This document shows positions 43,289-51,532 of a DNA stretch of 51,532 nucleotides, piece after piece (the first letter of the stretch is position 1; every line of letters begins with the position of its first letter). The notes below the pieces were generated by a model, which saw only the letters and a list, made by a program, of their open reading frames with translations, was not told where the DNA came from and searched no databases. This stretch comes from Candidatus Binatia bacterium (GTDB lineage: Bacteria > Desulfobacterota > Binatia > UBA12015): positions 1-51,532 of the forward strand of contig JAQWRY010000018.1 of assembly GCA_029243485.1 (NCBI GenBank), written 5' to 3'. A program made the position numbers and the translations under genes.

Positions 43289-44299
43289 ATGGATCCGCTC
43301 ACGCAGGGAGTTCTCGGCGCCGCTGCCGCGCAAGCCGTGGCCCCCCGCGAGCGCACGGTCTGGGCCGGCGTGCTTGGCGGCCTCTCGGGGATGGCGCCGG
43401 ACCTCGACGTTCTCATTCGCTCGGCCGAGGACCCGCTACTCTTCCTGGAGTATCACCGCCAGTTCACGCACTCGCTGGTGTTCATCCCCATCGGCGGTCT
43501 GATCTGTGCGATCGTACTGTTCGCCCTGGTTCGCCGACGGATGTCGTTCGGTTCCGCCTACCTCTACTGCGTCGGGGGCTACGCGACCCACGGGCTTTTG
43601 GATGCGTGCACCTCGTACGGCACGCAGCTCTTCTGGCCGTTCTCGAACCTACGGATCGCGTGGAACAACGTCTCGGTGATCGATCCGTTGGTGACATTGC
43701 CGCTCCTGGCCTTCGTGTCGCTTTCCACGGTTCGCGCCGCGCCGGTGTGGGCGCGCCTCGGGTGCGTGTGGGTGGTGCTCTACCTTTCATTGGGCGTGCT
43801 GCAGCGAGAACGGGTGGAATCGTTCGGTGAAAGCGTGGCCGCCAGCCGTGGACACGAGGTGGTCGAGGTTGTCGCGAAGCCGGCGTTCGCGAATCTTCTC
43901 CTCTGGAAGACGATCTATGCGTACGAGGATCGATACTACGTCGACGCGGCGAGAATGGGCTGGCGCCCGCGATCGTTTGAGGGGGAGAGCGTTCCGGCGC
44001 TCGTTCCGAGCCGCGATCTGGCCTGGCTCGACCCTGCGAGTACACAGGGCGAGGACCTGGAACGCTTCCGTTGGTTCTCCGGCGGGTACATCGCGCTCGA
44101 CCCGGTCCGAGGCGACCGCGTCATCGACGTTCGCTACTCGATGATCCCGAACCGGATTGAAGCCCTTTGGGGAATCGAGATCGATCCCTCGGTTCCGCCC
44201 TCGGCACACGCCCGGTTCTTCACTTCGCGCGAGGTGGGCCCGGAGCGTCGCGCCGAGATTCTGCAAATGCTGTTCGATGAGCCGCCCCTTCGGGACTAG
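43289..44299 (+). CDS. YdjM-like membrane-bound metal-dependent hydrolase
   Basis: 336 residues from ATG 43289 (MDPLTQGVLGAA, the family start). 'GMAPDLDVLI', 'FLEYHRQFTHSLVFIP' and 'GYATHGLLDACTSYGTQLFWPFS' supply the conserved Asp and His positions of the DUF457/LexA-regulated inner-membrane hydrolase family. About four to five transmembrane helices are followed by a long C-terminal soluble part from residue 185. Activity in this family is not established. The 136 bases after the stop show no gene. Confidence 0.9.
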   Translation: MDPLTQGVLGAAAAQAVAPRERTVWAGVLGGLSGMAPDLDVLIRSAEDPLLFLEYHRQFTHSLVFIPIGGLICAIVLFALVRRRMSFGSAYLYCVGGYATHGLLDACTSYGTQLFWPFSNLRIAWNNVSVIDPLVTLPLLAFVSLSTVRAAPVWARLGCVWVVLYLSLGVLQRERVESFGESVAASRGHEVVEVVAKPAFANLLLWKTIYAYEDRYYVDAARMGWRPRSFEGESVPALVPSRDLAWLDPASTQGEDLERFRWFSGGYIALDPVRGDRVIDVRYSMIPNRIEALWGIEIDPSVPPSAHARFFTSREVGPERRAEILQMLFDEPPLRD

Positions 44300-44435
44300 C
44301 TGCCTCCGGTGACGTTAAGTACGGAAGTAGACATTCTTCGATCACCGACCTGGCGGGGTCGAACACGGCCGAGACCGGCGTACCGACGAGTGCGCTGATC
44401 TTGTCGCAGCTGAACTAAAGAGGAAGGGATCCGTC

Positions 44436-44876
44436 ATGAGAGAAGACCTGGAGCTATTCATCGACACCGAGAAGGGCGAGTGGATCGATCTCGGTCTTCC
44501 GAATTCGGAGCCCGGAGAGAATGCCATGCAGCTCCTCCGGATCAGCGAAGAGAACGGCTCCTACACGGCCCTGATCAAGTCGAAGGCGGGCACGGTCATC
44601 CCGCCGCACGTACACCTGGGAGAGACCGTCGTGTACGTGCTGGAGGGCACCCTCGAGTACCGCAATGGTGTGGCGAAGAAGGGCGGGTTTATCTACGAGC
44701 CTGCCGGTGCCGTACACGATGCGACGCAGCACGCCGTCGACACGATCTATCTCGCACACGTCCAGAGCGGCGCCATCTTCCTGAACGAAGATGGGAGCGA
44801 GGGCCCGGTCTACGATTGGCGTTCGGTGAAGGCCATCGTCGACGCGCACGAGGCGTCCAAGGCCGCGCGCGGCTGA
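44436..44876 (+). CDS. Cupin-domain protein (ChrR-like)
   Basis: 146 residues behind AGAGGAAGGG. Cupin motif 1 is 'PPHVHLGETVVYVLEG' with His-x-His and Glu metal ligands, and motif 2 is 'GGFIYEPAGAVHDA'. It resembles ChrR/acetylacetone-dioxygenase-like cupins that bind Zn or Fe. It may be an oxygenase or a sensor; no regulatory partner is adjacent. It is convergent with the helicase. Confidence 0.9.
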   Translation: MREDLELFIDTEKGEWIDLGLPNSEPGENAMQLLRISEENGSYTALIKSKAGTVIPPHVHLGETVVYVLEGTLEYRNGVAKKGGFIYEPAGAVHDATQHAVDTIYLAHVQSGAIFLNEDGSEGPVYDWRSVKAIVDAHEASKAARG

Positions 44877-44895
44877 GCTGCTCCCGAGGTTTGGG

Positions 44896-46635
44896 CTAGG
44901 CCCGGGCTTCGGCGCGGTGGTTCTTGGAACCCTGACGGTCGGGTCGCTGGTGGTTCTGCCAGCGCAGGGGCTTCTTGGAGCGGGACGAGCCGGGCATCGA
45001 ACGCACCCGCCGAATCAGGAGGCCGGGATCGCGCTCGTCGGGCGTGGCCGATCGCTTCTCGAAAGTGAGCGCCTGGTCGGCTGAGATCTCGAAGGTCGTC
45101 CGCGACTGGTCGATCTTGATCGCACCGACGTCCTTGCTCGTGAGGTCGCCTCGGCGGCAGATGTGCGAGAGTACCCGGTTCGTCGAGGCGCCTTGGCGCT
45201 TCCCCCAGTTGATCTCGAACCGTTGGTACGGACCGCGCGGACCGCGGTCGCCGTTCTGGGAGGTCCGGGTCGGGCGCGTCGCTTCGCTGACCTCGGCGAC
45301 GTTCGCGGGCGGGCGGGGAAGCTTGGGCTCGACCATCTGGAGCAACGTTGCGATGACTTCGACCGGGTCGCGATTCTCGAGCATGAGCTTCGCGTAGGTC
45401 GCCTGCTTCTCGGACGGTGCTTCGTCGCTGTCGAGGACGGTGTGGAGCCGCCTACGCGTCTGCTTCGTGAGCGCGCGCTGGATCTGCTCGGGTGTCGGGA
45501 CCGACTGCCAGTCGGCCGTGATCTTCGCGGTCTCGAAGACGCGCTTCACGTGTCGCTCGGAATGAGCGGGCGCGAGAAGAATGCTGCGTCCCTTCTTGCC
45601 GGCTCTACCGGTTCGGCCACTGCGGTGCGTGTACGTTTCCGCGTCGGTCGGCACGTCAGCATGGATCACCATGCCGATGTTCGGGATGTCGATGCCGCGC
45701 GCGGCGACGTCGGTCGAGATCAGGATCTCGACGGATCCGCTCTTGAACGCGTTCAGCGTCTGCGTGCGTTGGGCCTGGGTGAGCTCTCCACTAAACGGGA
45801 GGGCCGAGAAGCCGTCCTTCGCCAAGCGTTCCGCCAGCTGGGTCGCATCGACGCGACGGCGGACGAAGACGAGCGCGCGCTCTCCGCGGGCGAGGAGCAA
45901 CACGTTCACGAGTGCGTCTTCCAGGTCGCGCGGACGGATCCGGTGGGCGATGTGCTTGATGTCGGCGTTGGCTTCGCCGAGTCGCGTGCCCTGGACGTGG
46001 AGCGGGTCGTTCTGGAAGCGGTCTGCGAGACGGCGGACCGCGTGCGGGAATGTTGCGGAAACTAGGTGGCTGTGGCGCTTGGCTGGGAGCTGCTCGAGGA
46101 TCGCTTCGAGCTCTTCGCGGAATCCCATGTCGAGCATCTGGTCGGCTTCGTCGAGGACGACGTGTTCGACGTTCGCGCAGGTGAGCGCGCGGCTTCGCAT
46201 GTGATCGAGAAGACGGCCCGGCGTACCCACGACGAGGCCGGGGCGACGGGCGAGGGCGCGGCGCTCGCGCACCTGATCGGTTCCACCAGTGACAACCTCG
46301 ACGTCGGCGTCGGGGATGCCTTCGAACAACCAGCGCAGTTCGCCGGCGACCTGGGCCGCAAGCTCTCGGGTCGGTGCGATCAGCAGGGCCAGAGGGCCGG
46401 TGCGCTTGGCACCACGATCTGCCTTTTGAGCCGCGGCCATGAAGTCGGCGGCCAGGCGCAGGCCCAGTGCTACGGTCTTGCCGGAGCCCGTCTGGGAGGA
46501 GATCCGCAGGTTCCGCCCGTTTCCTTCGGCGGAGAGGACGGCCTGCTGTACGGCGGAGAGCTGGGTGAAGCCACGCTTCTCCATCGCTGCTCGCAGCGGG
46601 GCAGGCACGCCATCAAATGGGGTGATCTCGTTCAT
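44896..46635 (-). CDS. DEAD-box RNA helicase with DbpA-type RNA-binding domain
   Basis: 579 residues. Q-motif region GFTQLSAVQQ (22-31), Walker A SQTGSGKT (47-54), PTRELA, DEAD (162-165), SAT (193-195), 'DVAARGIDIPN' and 'HRSGRTGRAG'. Residues about 475-535 ('RFEINWGKRQGASTNRVLSHICRRGDLTSKDVGAIKIDQSRTTFEIS') match the DbpA RNA-binding domain, and a basic tail follows. It is likely a ribosome-assembly or RNA-remodelling helicase. The region 46636-46834 upstream holds no gene. Confidence 0.95.
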   Translation of the reverse strand: MNEITPFDGVPAPLRAAMEKRGFTQLSAVQQAVLSAEGNGRNLRISSQTGSGKTVALGLRLAADFMAAAQKADRGAKRTGPLALLIAPTRELAAQVAGELRWLFEGIPDADVEVVTGGTDQVRERRALARRPGLVVGTPGRLLDHMRSRALTCANVEHVVLDEADQMLDMGFREELEAILEQLPAKRHSHLVSATFPHAVRRLADRFQNDPLHVQGTRLGEANADIKHIAHRIRPRDLEDALVNVLLLARGERALVFVRRRVDATQLAERLAKDGFSALPFSGELTQAQRTQTLNAFKSGSVEILISTDVAARGIDIPNIGMVIHADVPTDAETYTHRSGRTGRAGKKGRSILLAPAHSERHVKRVFETAKITADWQSVPTPEQIQRALTKQTRRRLHTVLDSDEAPSEKQATYAKLMLENRDPVEVIATLLQMVEPKLPRPPANVAEVSEATRPTRTSQNGDRGPRGPYQRFEINWGKRQGASTNRVLSHICRRGDLTSKDVGAIKIDQSRTTFEISADQALTFEKRSATPDERDPGLLIRRVRSMPGSSRSKKPLRWQNHQRPDRQGSKNHRAEARA

Positions 46636-46834
46636 TGGGTCTCGCAGAGGGGGTTCGGGGTGGACGACTCCGGCAAGGAACGCGGAGGTCGGTCGGGCCG
46701 TATGGCCGAACCAAAGACCTTAGCCTCTAGAGGGGGATTTGTCCCGTGGCGACGATTCGCCCGGGTCAGGGAGATCCGACCGGCTCGGTGAGCCGTTCGG
46801 CGCCTGCTTCATAGGGTCTGTTGGGCGAAGAGGG

Positions 46835-47278
46835 TCAGCTGCCGTGGGGCCGGCGGTTGCCCATGATGAGCTTCTTCATGCCCTCTTCGAAAGCGACCTC
46901 GCAGACGGTCGCGGAGGACAAGCCCACGACGACGCCGGTGCCGAACTTCTTGTGCTTCAGGTGAACGCCGACGGCGTACTCGCCTGTGGTGTCGTAGGGC
47001 CGTGGGTCGCCCGTGACGTTCTTCATGAGGGCCTTCCAGTGCTCCTCAGGCGGCAGGTCCGGGGCGGCCTTCGTGGCGGCCTTGCGGGTCGCCGTGCCGG
47101 GCGCACGGAACTGGTGCTGAGCCTTGCAGGTGTGGCACTCGACACGCGTCGGCTTCCAGCCGATCTTCGCGATGACGATGTGGGTCGTGACGCCCTTGCA
47201 CTTCGTACACTTGGCCTCGACGTCGTCTCCGACCTCGATCGTCTTGGGCGGGGCGGCTGGGGTCTTCTTCGCAGGCAT
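46835..47278 (-). CDS. Zinc-ribbon protein with a CarD/tudor-like C-terminal segment
   Basis: 147 residues. N-terminal CTKC and CHTC pairs (about 24-27 and 48-51) form a four-Cys zinc ribbon. After a basic linker the C-terminal part 'YAVGVHLKHKKFGTGVVVGLSSATVCEVAFEEGMKKLIMGNR' resembles the small barrel that ends UvrD helicases and starts CarD proteins, typically contacting RNA polymerase. A role in transcription or repair is inference. The 167 bases upstream hold nothing clear. Confidence 0.8.
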   Translation of the reverse strand: MPAKKTPAAPPKTIEVGDDVEAKCTKCKGVTTHIVIAKIGWKPTRVECHTCKAQHQFRAPGTATRKAATKAAPDLPPEEHWKALMKNVTGDPRPYDTTGEYAVGVHLKHKKFGTGVVVGLSSATVCEVAFEEGMKKLIMGNRRPHGS

Positions 47279-47445
47279 TAGACGGCGGTCCTATGGGTCG
47301 AGAGGTTTGTCGGGGTCGCAAGTAGCGTCGCCGGCAGGAGAAATTCCTTCCAGCGGGACCAACCTCGTACCAAAATGAGGTACGGAAGGGCCGCCTCGGA
47401 AGCAAGTTCCGCGAAATCGGCCATAGGACGCGCCGTGGGCCCATC

Positions 47446-48594
47446 CTAGGAAAGCCCGTAGATCCGCTTCACGTTCTCCCCCAGGAAGGCCGCCCGGGTT
47501 TTGGCCGAGAGGAGGGCCACGAACCGCTCCAGGGCGGGTACCCAGGTCGATGGATGGTCCGGGTGGGGGTAGTCGGTGGCCCACATGAAGCACTCGGCGC
47601 CGACGTGGTCCATGATCAGGGGAGCCGCCGTCTCGTCGGGATCGCCCGAGATGAAGCACTGTCGGCGGAAGTACTCCGAGGGGGGTCTCTTGAGGGGCGT
47701 GGTCCGACCCAGATTGGTCTCGTAGATCGCGTCGATCCGGTCCAGGAAGGCCCCGGCCCACCCGCAGCCGGACTCGAGCACGCCGAGCTTGAGGGTAGGA
47801 AACCGCTCCAGCGTGCCGTAGGCGAAGAACGACAGGAGGGATTGCTGGGCGCCCTGGCGGAGCATCGTGTTGTAGAAGAACTCGCTCGCCATTCCGAGCC
47901 CCTTGAACCGGATGGGAACGGCCCAGGTCGGCTCGATCGTCGGGTGGATGGCGATTGGGACGTCGAGTTCACACGCCTTGGCGAACAGGGGGTCGTGATC
48001 CGGATGGCCGTGCGCTTTGCGGTTGTGGTTGAACGGCGCGACGAAGGCGCCCCGGCACCCGTCCTTCACCGCCCGCTCGAGCTCGGTGGCGGCGCCCTCT
48101 ACGTCCAAGAGAGAGACGTGAGCGATCGGGACGAGCCGCCCTTTCGTGTCGCGGCAAAAGTCCGCAATCCAGCGATTGTAGGCGCGCGCGTATGCGAGTG
48201 AGAGTTCGGGGTCCTCGAGTTCGGCTTCCCAAAGAAGGCCCAGGGTCGGGTAGAGAAGGACCTTCTCGAGGTTCTCGCGATCGGCGAGTTCGACCCGCTC
48301 GCTGGCATCGCCGCCGCCGTAGGGAATGTGATCGTTGTATTTCCGATCGGGGCTGAGTCGCGCCATCTCCTCGCCCATGGCGCCGAGCATGCCGAGCGAT
48401 CCCGGACGGGTGCGGACGGCGGGCTTCCCGTCGATCTCGAGGAACTCGAAGCCGTCGTCGTTCGTGCCGATTCGGATTGCACGCGCGCGATAGCGCTCTT
48501 CGAGGTGGGTCTCCCAGAGATCTGCCGGCTCGAGAACGTGGCCGTCGGCGTCGATCGTGCCGGGGAAGGGAAAGGGCAGTGCTTCGTAAGGCAT
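47446..48594 (-). CDS. Amidohydrolase family protein (amidohydro_2)
   Basis: 382 residues. The metal-binding start is 'TIDADGHVLEPADLWE' (DxH form). Then 'LVPIAHVSLLDVEGAATELERAV', 'DVPIAIHPTIEPTW' and the end 'SEYFRRQCFISGDPDE...FMWATDYPHPDHPSTWVP' with the metal Asp. Relatives include decarboxylases of the ACMSD/gamma-resorcylate type and uncharacterised hydrolases. Common in lineages that degrade aromatic or steroid compounds. Twenty bases downstream of the thioesterase, so one operon. A decayed homologue's end is at 40368. Confidence 0.93.
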   Translation of the reverse strand: MPYEALPFPFPGTIDADGHVLEPADLWETHLEERYRARAIRIGTNDDGFEFLEIDGKPAVRTRPGSLGMLGAMGEEMARLSPDRKYNDHIPYGGGDASERVELADRENLEKVLLYPTLGLLWEAELEDPELSLAYARAYNRWIADFCRDTKGRLVPIAHVSLLDVEGAATELERAVKDGCRGAFVAPFNHNRKAHGHPDHDPLFAKACELDVPIAIHPTIEPTWAVPIRFKGLGMASEFFYNTMLRQGAQQSLLSFFAYGTLERFPTLKLGVLESGCGWAGAFLDRIDAIYETNLGRTTPLKRPPSEYFRRQCFISGDPDETAAPLIMDHVGAECFMWATDYPHPDHPSTWVPALERFVALLSAKTRAAFLGENVKRIYGLS

Positions 48595-48614
48595 CAGAGG
48601 CTCCCGTCTCGGTC

Positions 48615-49049
48615 TCAGTCCATCTTGGCGGCGAAGAGGCGAGCGCGCGCACGCGTCACCACTTCCGGCTTCCCGACGATGAAGATCTCTCCCTCGGCAA
48701 AGAAGCTGGTCCCGCGTCGTTCCGTGATTCGGCCGCGAATGAGCAGAGGGGACTCCGTCGGTAGCGGGCCGATGTAGCGGACCGTGAGCTCACCGGTGAC
48801 GACCGGCGTGCTCTCCTTCGCATAGGCCGTCATGCATAGTGCCTCGTCGAGGAGGGTCGCCTGGATCCCGCCGTGTACGACGCCGGGGGCTCCGCCGTGG
48901 TGCTCGTGAACGGCGTACTCCACCTCGACGCCTTCGTTCGTTTCGAAGAAGCGCAGTCCGAGCCCGTTTGGGTTGTCGGCACCGCATCCAAAGCAGGTGT
49001 TCGGGCGGTCGGTCTGGAAGGCGATTTCGCGACGGTCGGTTTCACTCAC
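48615..49049 (-). CDS. PaaI-family hot-dog thioesterase
   Basis: 144 residues. 'CFGCGADNPNGLGLRF' at the N-terminus, then 'GVVHGGIQATLLDEALCMTAY', the HGG and Asp/Glu active-site helix of PaaI-type acyl-CoA thioesterases, and 'VTGELTVRYIGPLP'. It should release CoA from small or aromatic acyl-CoAs. Co-directional with the amidohydrolase. Confidence 0.93.
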   Translation of the reverse strand: MSETDRREIAFQTDRPNTCFGCGADNPNGLGLRFFETNEGVEVEYAVHEHHGGAPGVVHGGIQATLLDEALCMTAYAKESTPVVTGELTVRYIGPLPTESPLLIRGRITERRGTSFFAEGEIFIVGKPEVVTRARARLFAAKMD

Positions 49050-49170
49050 GATGGATCTGGATAGTGAAGCTCCCGATTCCGGACAACATTTTTAGGAGCT
49101 GCACAGCAGTGCGCTGGGAGTGGATGCCTAGGGGGTGGGACGAGGCCGTCCCTCGCCCGGAGGCAATGAA

Positions 49171-49498
49171 ATGAGTCTATCTACGCGAATTGTCAGGAAT
49201 ATTTTCCATCTCGCCGTCGCGCTCGCCCTGCTGCTGGTCGCCGACCTGTCCGCGCCAAGAGCCCAGATGGTCATCGGGAACCGGGCCCTGATGGGGGACC
49301 AACTCTTCTTTTTCCTTCGATGCCCGCATGGACCGGGGCCCGTTCTTCTGCGCGACGAATCGCGCCTTCTGAGGCCGCCGGGACGTCTTGGCAGCCTTCG
49401 GCAGCATCATCATGGACCCCTCTCAGGATCCCAAGGTGAACGGGCAGGGCGGGCTGGCGGTCGTCACGCCGGTCGCTTCATACTGCTTTGAGCAATAG
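49171..49498 (+). pseudogene. Secreted protein, broken by a frameshift and TGA
   Basis: GGAGG and ATG 49171 open 'MSLSTRIVRNIFHLAVALALLLVADLSAPRAQ', a signal peptide, then 'NRALMGDQLFFFLR'. Near 49310-49325 the reading moves to another frame: 'DARMDRGPFFCATNRAF', TGA (49370-49372), 'GRRDVLAAFGSIIMDPSQDPKVNGQGGLAVVTPVASYCFEQ', TAG at 49496-49498. The second frame looks coding (protein-like composition, natural end). A hairpin follows the TGA, but no Cys-containing family is recognised, so Sec cannot be claimed. Confidence 0.45.
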
Positions 49499-49546
49499 CC
49501 GCCCGGAACTTTGACGGGGAGAACCGGCTCGGTCTAGACCGATGGC

Positions 49547-50002
49547 ATGACCCCCGAAGACCTCGTCGAGATCGAGCGCATCCGTCAATTGAAAGCCCGC
49601 TATTTCCGGCTCCTGGACCAGAAGAAGTGGGACGAGTGGGCGCAGGTGTTCTGCGAAGACGTGACCATCGACACGACGCAGGACGGCGCACCGGTTCTCA
49701 ACGGCCGCGCCGCGTTTCGCGAGTTCCTACCCCCGATCCTGCAGAACGTTAAGACGGTTCACCACGGGCACACGTCCGAGATCGAGCGCATCGGTCCCGA
49801 CACGGCGAGGGGCGTCTGGGCCATGGAGGACATGCTCTGGTGGCCGGAAGCGGACGGCGGACGGCACCGCTGGGGGACGGGCTGGTACGAGGAGGAGTAC
49901 CGCAGGGATCCCGACGGCGAGTGGCGTATTCTGAAGCTCGTTCTGCGCCGGGTTCGAGTCGAGATGGACGGCCAGCAGATCTTCCCACCGCCGGGCGGCT
50001 GA
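49547..50002 (+). CDS. SnoaL-like (NTF2-fold) protein
   Basis: 151 residues. 'LVEIERIRQLKARYFRLLDQKKWDEWAQVFCEDVTIDTTQ', 'FREFLPPILQNVKTVHHGHTSEIERIGPDTARGVWAMEDML' and 'GTGWYEEEYRRDPDGEWRILKLVLRRVR' match the small SnoaL-like domain used by hydratases, dehydratases and ketosteroid-isomerase-type enzymes. Asp, His and Arg candidates are present. Function unassigned. A repeat arm follows 12 bases after the stop. Confidence 0.9.
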   Translation: MTPEDLVEIERIRQLKARYFRLLDQKKWDEWAQVFCEDVTIDTTQDGAPVLNGRAAFREFLPPILQNVKTVHHGHTSEIERIGPDTARGVWAMEDMLWWPEADGGRHRWGTGWYEEEYRRDPDGEWRILKLVLRRVRVEMDGQQIFPPPGG

Positions 50003-50014
50003 GCGGGATCGGTA

Positions 50015-50053
50015 GGGACGTTCGTTAGTCTCGGCGTTTTCTTTAATCGTCAC
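50015..50053. repeat. Dispersed palindromic repeat, single arm (copy 4)
   Basis: GGGACGTTCGTTAGTCTCGG, then CGTTTTC and TTTAATCGTC, matches the left arm at 29021-29060 apart from a few changes. No inverted partner is seen up to 50208. Bases after it include TCGTCGTGCC, also present inverted next to copy 1, so the flank may belong to the element. Confidence 0.75.
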
Positions 50054-50208
50054 TCTCGCGGCGGTTTCGTCGTCGTGCCTCGGCGGGGGCGCCTTCGGTG
50101 GTTCGTCTTGATCGCCGGGGGCATGGGAGCATTTCGTGATTTCGGCCGTGCTCCGGTCGTGCGCATCAGCCCGCGTCTCGGAGGCGGGCCAGCCGAGTTA
50201 GGGGCGGC

Positions 50209-51324
<1,116 letters not shown>

Positions 51325-51395
51325 ACGGGGGCGAACCTAGACGATGAGAGGCCCGGTCGCACGCCCGGGACGGCAGGGGGGCGAGGCCCCAAAGA

Positions 51396-51431
51396 AAAAG
51401 GGGAGGCCCGCGTGAGCGAGCCTCCCCTTTT
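51396..51431. terminator. Strong intrinsic terminator
   Basis: AAAAGGGGAGGC (51396-51407) and GCCTCCCCTTTT (51420-51431) form a perfect 12-bp stem with flanking A and T runs. It lies 22 bases beyond the stop of the partial minus-strand gene at the window edge and before ychF, so it most likely ends that upstream gene. Confidence 0.88.
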
Positions 51432-51453
51432 ACCGGTTCCTAGCTGAAGTGAA

Positions 51454-51532
51454 TCAGCTCTCGCCGGGACGGAGCAGAGTCTGCTCGTACAGAGGCGGTA
51501 CGGTGTTGCCGTAAACGCCGCCGACGCTCCCG
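51454..51532 (-). CDS. C-terminal end of an unidentified protein (partial)
   Basis: The minus strand from the window edge reads 'GSVGGVYGNTVPPLYEQTLLRPGES' and stops at TGA 51454-51456. The terminator placed directly downstream supports a real gene end. Too little is visible to name the family; it does not look like Pth, the common ychF neighbour. Confidence 0.5.
   Translation of the reverse strand, partial: GSVGGVYGNTVPPLYEQTLLRPGES

Noticed and set aside
44300-44435. Open frame ending TGVPTSALILSQLN before the cupin gene
   Set aside because: Short, no start codon, no family match; not distinguishable from chance.

Overview
The window is high-GC bacterial chromosome from a Gram-negative organism: it has a TonB-dependent outer-membrane receptor, RND efflux pump, periplasmic c-type cytochrome and lipoproteins. 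The repertoire combines CoA transferase, acyl-CoA dehydrogenase, AMP-dependent ligase, luciferase-like (LLM) monooxygenases, amidohydrolases, DUF1330 proteins, and secreted Cys-rich proteins with 'ECNDGDVC'-type segments. This suits an uncultured, metabolically versatile lineage of the Desulfobacterota/Myxococcota/Binatota type. That placement is inference; there is no rRNA, tRNA or marker-gene tree here.

The most striking content is selenoproteins. Three genes are interrupted by an in-frame TGA exactly at the catalytic cysteine of their family. They are a glutathione peroxidase (12405-12884, followed by a near-ideal bacterial SECIS hairpin), a DoxX-like membrane protein fused to an iodothyronine-deiodinase-like domain (19232-20254), and an ArsC-family arsenate reductase-like protein (28621-28974). 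A conventional gene caller would truncate or lose all three.

The second theme is decay. Many reading frames carry in-frame stops, lost starts or deletions. They include an SH3 lipoprotein (amber), a tandem DUF1330 protein (TGA at a conserved Trp), a hybrid histidine kinase remnant, an enoyl-CoA hydratase (amber), a lipoprotein/PPOX chimera, and a secreted protein abutting a DUF2157 relic (amber). There is also a secreted protein split at a 13-bp G/C tract, three consecutive gene stubs at 39929-40583, and a secreted fragment at 49171. TAG is used as a normal stop by several intact genes, so global recoding is not supported.

The third theme is a dispersed palindromic repeat (core GGGACGTTNNTTARTCTCG) at about 35-74, 23612-23649, 29021-29133 (perfect 40-bp inverted repeat) and 50015-50053. 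One copy lies inside the start region of a kinase-like gene, next to a second palindrome.

Layout: 1-8221 holds a secreted protein and an alcohol dehydrogenase (minus), a translationally coupled di-haem peroxidase plus L,D-transpeptidase-like pair, a SYLF protein, a DUF922 protease-like protein and a broken SH3 lipoprotein. 8293-17791 holds lipid/CoA metabolism genes around the selenoprotein GPx. 17864-20864 holds small envelope proteins and the deiodinase-like selenoprotein. 21109-27109 holds a TonB receptor, a phosphotransferase and a vanadium haloperoxidase-like enzyme. 27120-29975 is a minus-strand group (nitronate monooxygenase-like, Gre factor, ArsC selenoprotein, two membrane proteins). 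30098-33077 is a gene graveyard. 33301-38721 is an RND efflux operon with a DapB-like dehydrogenase. 38734-44876 holds LLM, ligase, esterase, membrane hydrolase and cupin genes. 44896-51532 holds a DEAD-box helicase, a zinc-ribbon protein, an amidohydrolase/thioesterase pair, a SnoaL-like protein and the GTPase YchF.
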